DNA of 64,000 bases, taken from Dastarcus helophoroides (taxonomy: Eukaryota; Arthropoda; Insecta; Coleoptera; Bothrideridae). The notes below the pieces were generated by a model that saw nothing but the letters and a program-made list of their open reading frames with translations, was not told the origin of the DNA and did not search any database. The translations under genes were made by a program, and so were the position numbers. Positions 58,093 to 64,000 of this stretch are shown here, one piece after another; within the stretch, counting starts at the first letter, position 1, and every line of letters starts with the position of its first letter. The stretch is taken from NCBI GenBank assembly GCA_028583605.1, contig CM053325.1:44028987-44092986 (forward strand), written 5' to 3'.

Positions 58093-58500
58093 TTGAAGGA
58101 TCCATGGTTTAAGGGAAGTCGTGTTATAATTCTACACAAAGAATCAGAGGAGAGTTTTGTTGACGATGGTATCTTGTGCTTCGTTTCAAAGAAAACTGGA
58201 GATTATCAGGAGGAAATTCGTTATGAAGCAAAGATAGTTAGAGCTAAACTCCTAGGTCTTGTTCATGAGGCTAACATTATTCTAAGCATTGTGACTGATG
58301 AGATGGCAAAGGAAAACATTACTATTTGGCGATTGCCTCCCTATTATTGCGAATTTAATGCCATCGAATAATAAAGGGGGTAAATAAAAGGCCAAGTGTT
58401 AAGAAATATCACAACCTGTAAACTGAAAGACCTTCGGTCACTCTTTCAACAAGTCGTAAGTAATATAAGTGCCAAGCACTGAAAAATGCTATATACATTT
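58093..58500 (+). pseudogene. DDE transposase-like fossil
   Basis: A 92-codon frame joins two parts of a known insect family: KGSRVIILHKESEESFVDDG with FVSKKTGDYQEEIRYE, and TDEMAKENITIWRLPPYYCE with FNAIE. Full proteins of this type have a DDE nuclease domain with an LPPYxCELNPIE motif; here L-N-P-I-E has become F-N-A-I-E. The section between (with the middle Asp and the HxxR-type words) is missing. After the stop, other frames read NITTCKLKDLRSLFQQVVSN, the expected C-terminal tail. It is a deleted copy of an IS630/Tc1-related transposase or a gene derived from one. Confidence 0.65.
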
Positions 58501-59159
58501 ATATTATGTAGGGTTTTTTTGATACAAATTTGTATATATTTTCTATTTTTTTAATGATATTTTTACTAGGACACTGCTTGCATTATATAAAGAATAGTTT
58601 TAATACAACGATTTGTTAATTTTTTGTATAATTTTATTCGACTTTTTTTATATCATTTTTTTTACATTTGATCATTATTCCTTAATATCGTGTGAACTTG
58701 CCTTTTTTGCGGAGAGTGACCTAACTATATCTGTTGGATGAACATAGTATAAATATTAACAAATTGTAGTCACAGCATTGGCATAAATAATTTTAATGAT
58801 TAAAAAATAGTGCTTTCCTCAATATTTCACCTATTCCTTCGTAAGGATTTTGAGTACTATACATTATATCCGATCGTTGATCTTCGTCTGTGTATACTAG
58901 AGACCTGCACGAGTAAGTAAAAATGTAATCGGATTTTAATCACCGATTATTTTTCTGAAATAGGTAATCGGTAAATTGGCAGCGTTGGCATCGTGGCATC
59001 GTACCGAATATACTCATTTGTAATCGTGAAGTTTATATTATAGGTTTCGTGTTTTACGTTATAAGTTGACACCTGTCAAACATTTATACTTTCTATTTTA
59101 TATTTTAGATACGTATTTGGAAATTTTTTGTGTTTATTACCAGGTATTTGTATAATTTA
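58501..59159. other. AT-rich non-coding DNA
   Basis: A hAT-like word TAGAGACCTGCACGAG lies at about 58899, without a partner end. No gene. Confidence 0.35.
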
Positions 59160-62100
59160 CTACATAAAAGTCGAAGCTTCGCAAAAAAATCAAAATTTAG
59201 GAAAAAGTCGACAAAAAAAAATTCCCCTAAAAAGTTCGATATGTGTCTAAGGAAAAGGCACATGAACATGTTCTAAGTACAGGCAATTCATTTAGTAGTC
59301 ACTATTTTTAAAAAAAATATTAAATCGAAAATTTGAAAGCTAATTTTCAAAAATGCCGGAATCTAAAAGTCAAAATTAAAAAGTCAAAATTTTCAAGAAA
59401 CAAGATACTTTAAAAAACATTTACATTTTAAAATATGTCAAAATTTGGAACAAATGAAATTTTGGATAAAATTAAATATTTGAAAATAAAACCAATGTTT
59501 CAAAAATTTTCATATTTATTAAAAGAAGTCTAAATTTTAGAGTTGATATTTTCAATAAAAGTTAACATTTTGAAAAAAATTGAGAAGTTTAAAAAAATGT
59601 TAAAATCTTCAAAAAATTTAAAATTTTGGAAAAATCGAAAATTTTGAAAACAAATTTTTTAAATCTGTCGAAAAATGTTAAGATTTTCATAGAAAGTTAA
59701 AATTCCCAAAAAAAAGTTAAGGTTTTCTAAAAAGTCAAAAAATGTTGAAATTTTAACATTCTTCAAAAAATGAAGAAATTTTCAACAAAATTTTAAATTT
59801 TTCAAAAAGTTAATATTTTGAGAAATAATCTAAAATTTTAAAAATTCAAAATTTTAGATAAGTGTCGAGATTTACAAAATTTAAGAATTTTCAATTAGCT
59901 TCTCAATAAACCTAAATTTTCAAAAGGTTCCTTGTAATTAAGAAAAGACAAAATTATCAAGAAGTCGAACTATTTCTAAAATCGCAACGTGAACAAAAAA
60001 GTCAAAATTAAAAAAAAAACAGTCGAAATTCGAAAAAAATGTTAATTTCCATTAAATCGAATTTCAAATAAAGTCAAAATTGTCGAAGTCTGAATATTGA
60101 AGAAAAGCCAAAATTATCAGAAAAGTCGAAATTTAAAAAAAAAACAATTTTTGGGGAATTAATAATTGGAAAAAGGCGAAGTTTTGAATAGTTAAAATTT
60201 TGAAATAACAACCAAACATTTTTTAATGCAATCAAAATTTCCAAAAAATTAAAATTTTAAAAAATGATCGACATTTTTTACAAAGTCAAAACTTTCAAAA
60301 AGTCACAATTTAAAAAAAGATCAAATAAATTTGGAATTTAAAAAACAATTGACGTTTAAAAAGGAGTGAAATTAAAAAAAAAACTGGAAAGCTTGCAAAA
60401 AGTCGAAATTTTGAAAAATAATTCAAACTTCAAAAATAGTCGACATTTTTAAGAATCAAAATAGTTCAAAAAACTTGAAATTCTTTGAAAATTGTGAAAA
60501 AATCGAAAATTTAAATAACTAACACTTTGAAAACAGTTTAGCTTTTAAAAATTCAACATTTATAAAAAATTAAGAATTTTCAACGAGCGAAAATTTGTTC
60601 ATTTAGTTTATTTAACATTTGAGTGAACATTTTTAAAAAATGTCAAAATTTTCAAAAAAAGCCAAGATTTTAAAAATGATAAATTTTAGAAAAAAATTGA
60701 AATCTTGCAAAATCAAATTTTCAAAAAAATACAAAATATTTGGAAAAAATGGTAAAAATGTTAGCAAAAATCGAAATTAAAAAAAGGAAAATTTTCCAAA
60801 AATGCAAATCCTAAGAAAATGTCGAAGTTTTGAAAAAAAAATTTAAATTTTCGAAAAAAATCTAAGCCTTAGAAAGTCAAAACGTAAACAAAAGTCGAAA
60901 TAAAAAAAAAGAATATTTATCCAAAAATGCAAATTGACATTTTGGAAAAAAGCAAAAAAAACATCAGGAAAATCGAAAGTCTTCAAAAAGAGTCCAAATT
61001 TTCACGAAAGTTGAATTTTGTGCAAAAAAATACAAATTTTAATATACCGGGTGTTTTTTTTAGTTGGGAGGTTACCTTTATATGGAGTATCACTTATTAT
61101 AAAGGCAAACTGATTTTATTAATATGGCTAATCGGAGCTAAACTACCTTTCAAAAATATTTTCAACTTCCTACCACTTCCGGTTATACCGGAAGTAGACA
61201 TCAACTTTCTTATTTTAAATAGCAACCCCCAAATTTTATATTTTATTTGGATTTTACGTAGAAAAATAAGGCGAGTTTATGTATACATGTTTATCGCTAT
61301 CTTTGGTAGTTTTTAAGATATTTCAATTTTTCGGAAAAAACTGACAGAAAAGAGGGTTATTTTGACTCTTTGTATCTTTTTTATTATCTGCAATAAAAAC
61401 ATGAAATTTGGGTTGAAGTCATGGAATATTATGGAGACTATAATGACGTAATCAAGTTTTACATTTATTACACAGGGTGATGGAAATTTTATGATCTTTA
61501 TTGTTATTGTTTTATTCAAAAAAACTCTGTTTTTTTAAATAGGAACTAAGTATTTTTTTAACATTTTTGAATTCCTCACGTAAAAAGAAGAAAAAAGTTA
61601 TATGACTAATTTTTTAAAATTCTGGACCGTTACAGAGATATAATGCAAAATGAAAAAGAAAAATATATCTTTTGTTTTCTAGTAGCAACTTGGTAGTAGT
61701 CAAAAAAATTTTCAAAAAAAACACAACCACAAGGCCTAAAAATGTTAGGCTAAATAACATTTAAAAGATAACCGCACAAGACGAATAAGTTTTTGGCTAA
61801 TTGTTAGAATACTTACTGAGAAATGTTTAGGTAGCCACGAATGTAAGTTTCGTAAAAATGGTTTGTTAAACAGACTTTTCATTTTTGGAGTAATGAAAAT
61901 CAACAACAAATGTTCAAGAAAATTCGTTCTTTAACAGTTATGCTGTTAGATTAAAACTCAGGATTTCTAAGCGTTAAATTTTACAATGAAAATCAAAATG
62001 GAAATTTTTTTAGTAATTTTTTTTACGACTACTGCATGACAAGCATATTGCTAGGAACAATCGGATGTGCTTAAAAACGTTACTCAATTCGAAATCTTAA

Positions 62101-63330
62101 AATATGTCTTTAAATGTATTAAAACAGAAGATCGCCCTTGTTGTTTTTGATGTAAATTTTTTGTCAATTATTTTTGTTTCCTATTACTTATTATGATTAA
62201 TTCTTTAAGCTTTTATTGCCCACAGATAATTTCCTACTTGAACAAACAAGAAATGTTTGATTTTTTTTATTTTGAGATTTATGTAAAATACCTCTGTAAC
62301 GGCACAAAATTTAAAAAAATAAGTAATATAACTTTTTTCTTCTTTTTATGTGAAGAATCCAAAAATGATTAAGAAACATATAGTTCCCATTTAAAAAAAC
62401 AGAGTTTTTTTGAATAAAACAAAAATAGCAAAAATTATAAAATTTCCATCACTCTGTATAATAAATGTAAGATCTGTTTACGTTATTATAGTCTTTATAA
62501 TATTTCGTGACTTCAACCCAAATTTCATGTTTTTACTGCAAATAATAAAAAAGATTCAAAGAGTCAAAATAACCCTCTTTTCTGTCATTTTTTTTCGAAA
62601 AATTGAAATATCTTTAAAACAGTCAAAGGTAGCGATAAACATGTATACATAAACTCACCTTAATTTTTTACGTAAAATCCAAATAAAATATAAAATTTGT
62701 GGGTTGCCATTTAAAATAAGAAAGTTGATGTCTACCTCCGGTATAATCGGTAGTGGGGGGAATATTTTTAGAAGTTAGTTTAACCCCGATTAGTCCTATC
62801 GACAAAATCAGTTTGTCTTTATAATAAGTAGTACTCCATATAAAGGTAACCTCCCAACTAAAAAAAACACCCGGTATAACATCAATATTTAAAAAAAAAT
62901 GAAATTACCAGAAAAATTGAAAATTTCAAACCTTTTTTGAAAAACTATACTTTTTTGGTAATTTTGATTTTTCAAAATATTTACTTTTCGAAAATTTGGG
63001 ATTAAAATTTGGAAAATGTCCACATTTTTAATAAAGTTTAAATTTCTAAAAGTCATTTTCGTTTTTAAAAACGAAAGATTTTAATTTTAATAAATAAAGT
63101 TGTAATTTTGAAATAATGATATTTTGAGAAAAATTCAACCATTTGAAAAATTCGACATCGTTTTCACAAACAGTCGAAATGTTTAAAAAACTGAAATTTT
63201 GAAAAAAATACGAAATTTTCATAAGGCAACAATAGAAATTTTCAATAGTGTTTGCAAAATAATTTTAGAAAATTTTGAAAATTTCAAATCAAAAAATGTT
63301 CGAAAAATGTCGAAATTAAAAAAAATCGAT
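59160..63330 (+). repeat. Degenerate repeat block, purine-rich, split by a foldback
   Basis: GTCGAAATTTTCAAAAAAAG-type units run from 59160 to about 61040 and resume from about 62876 to 63330 after the foldback insertion. The match of polarity and style on both sides shows that the foldback inserted into an existing block. Short open frames here are low-complexity and not genes. Confidence 0.7.
61047..62874. mobile_element. 1.8-kb foldback element with CCGGGTG ends
   Basis: It starts CCGGGTGTTTTTTTTAGTTG and ends with the complement of CCGGGTGTTTTTTTTAGTTG at 62874, flanked by TATA on each side. Arms of about 600 bases pair: GGTTACCTTTATATGGAG (61069) with its mirror (62850); TGACAGAAAAGAGGGTTATT (61341) with AATAACCCTCTTTTCTGTCA (62568). 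Outside the central 500 bases there are stretches of over 80% identity by eye. Open frames within the arms mirror each other (61313-61519 and 62410-62652), which follows from the symmetry and is not evidence of genes. No transposase. Confidence 0.85.
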
Positions 63331-63650
63331 TCACGGAACACGTTAATGAAAGAAGTGTTTGTGGTAATAATGAGTGGGATTGGATAAAATATTAACTAGT
63401 AAAACTATAAAACGTGAAAATAAATGATGATGTAGAATTGCAATCAAAAGGAAACTGTCTAAATTATATTTTTGATTCAAAGAACCTCAAGTGAGAAAGT
63501 TGAATCGAAATCGTTAGAGCTATTTCGAAGAAAATACAAAAATAAACAATATATTTCAAAATTATGAGTCATTCTACTTCTCCAAACGATGCTGATTACA
63601 TAATCAGACGCGGTAGATTATTACTCATAATCGTCTCGTGACGTCAGGAT
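63331..63650. other. AT-rich non-coding DNA
   Basis: No feature recognised. Confidence 0.35.
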
Positions 63651-63911
63651 TAGAGATGGGCTAACTCGGAAATATTTCAAACCGAGTTAACCGGTTTAAA
63701 AATTCGCGCAAATCGATTTTAAACCGAGTAAGCCAAACCGAGTTGGCACAATTTCAAATCGAGTTGACATAATACAAACCGATTTGAACCGGTTTGAAAA
63801 TTGGCGCAAATCGGTTTCGAACCGAGTTAGCCAAACCGATTTGGCACAATTTCAAATCGAGTTACCCAGACCGGTTTTTTATTCCGCCGATTTAAACCGA
63901 GTTAGCTTAAT
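63650..63911. repeat. 98-bp tandem repeat with AACCGAGTT subunits
   Basis: AACCGGTTTAAAAATTCGCG at 63689 recurs as AACCGGTTTGAAAATTGGCG at 63787, giving a 98-base period over two copies. Within each copy the words AACCGAGTT, GCCAAACCGA and GGCACAATTTCAAATCGAGT recur, showing an older shorter subunit. AGAGATGGGCTAACTCGG at the left edge looks like a hAT-type MITE terminus, so this may be a MITE with internal tandem repeats. Confidence 0.7.
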
Positions 63912-64000
63912 CGACTTAACTAGTTGCTCCTCTAGCAAACGCAGTACGTATTCTCCTTATATTAATTGCTTCTGTTTTGTTTTTTGTTTATATTCGATGG

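Noticed and set aside
58298..58330. CTGATGA followed by GAAAA as another hammerhead
   Set aside because: Stems I and II cannot form, and the words lie within the transposase reading frame.
61313..62652. Pair of similar short proteins on opposite strands
   Set aside because: They are mirror images produced by the two arms of the foldback element.

Overview
This window looks like eukaryotic nuclear DNA from an arthropod, most likely an insect. It is strongly AT-rich, has one gene with GT-AG introns, and is otherwise almost entirely transposable-element debris: RTE, mariner, Tigger/pogo, Ty3/gypsy, Penelope-like, Crypton-like and hAT remnants, plus many foldback and MITE elements. I see no operons, rRNA genes, intact tRNA genes or CRISPR arrays. 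The insect order cannot be decided from the sequence alone.

The one well-supported host gene is on the minus strand at 54856-57625. I assembled it as six exons giving a 364-residue protein that reads as TEFM, the mitochondrial transcription elongation factor. Its introns carry a tandemly doubled MITE (intron 2) and a hAT element with a perfect 8-bp target-site duplication (intron 5). Two GC-richer islands (6768-6877 and 46569-46697) could be isolated exons of other genes, but I cannot identify them.

Layout: 1-3.3 kb, small inverted repeats and a mariner fossil; 3.3-4.5 kb, a foldback element with a 273-bp MITE inserted in it; 5.4 kb, a solo LTR; 7.5-13.1 kb, blocks of a degenerate repeat of about 20 bp; 13.4-14.3 kb, a nearly perfect 450-bp-arm palindrome with a canonical hammerhead ribozyme in each arm; 14.5-17.5 kb, a decayed RTE LINE; 19.2-22.5 kb, more degenerate repeat; 24.9-27.6 kb, a 2.6-kb foldback element with arms built of about 420-bp modules; 29.4-30.3 kb, an internally deleted mariner; 31.6-33.0 kb, RTE and Tigger fossils; 33.9-36.4 kb, a gag-less Ty3/gypsy element whose integrase runs in frame into a Penelope GIY-YIG domain; 38.5-39.7 kb, a palindrome, a Crypton-like recombinase fossil and a small hAT element; 41.2-46.3 kb, nested elements including a hAT carrying 3.5 kb of degenerate repeat inside a foldback whose centre holds another hammerhead ribozyme; 48-50 kb, a LINE tail, an 800-bp hAT-like element and a second 273-bp MITE; 54.8-57.6 kb, TEFM; 58.1 kb, a transposase fossil; 59.2-63.3 kb, degenerate repeat split by a 1.8-kb foldback; 63.7-63.9 kb, a 98-bp tandem repeat.

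The most unusual material is the set of hammerhead ribozymes inside palindromic elements, in the same window as a Penelope endonuclease fragment, and the dominance of one degenerate, strand-polarised repeat that appears to travel inside a hAT element.
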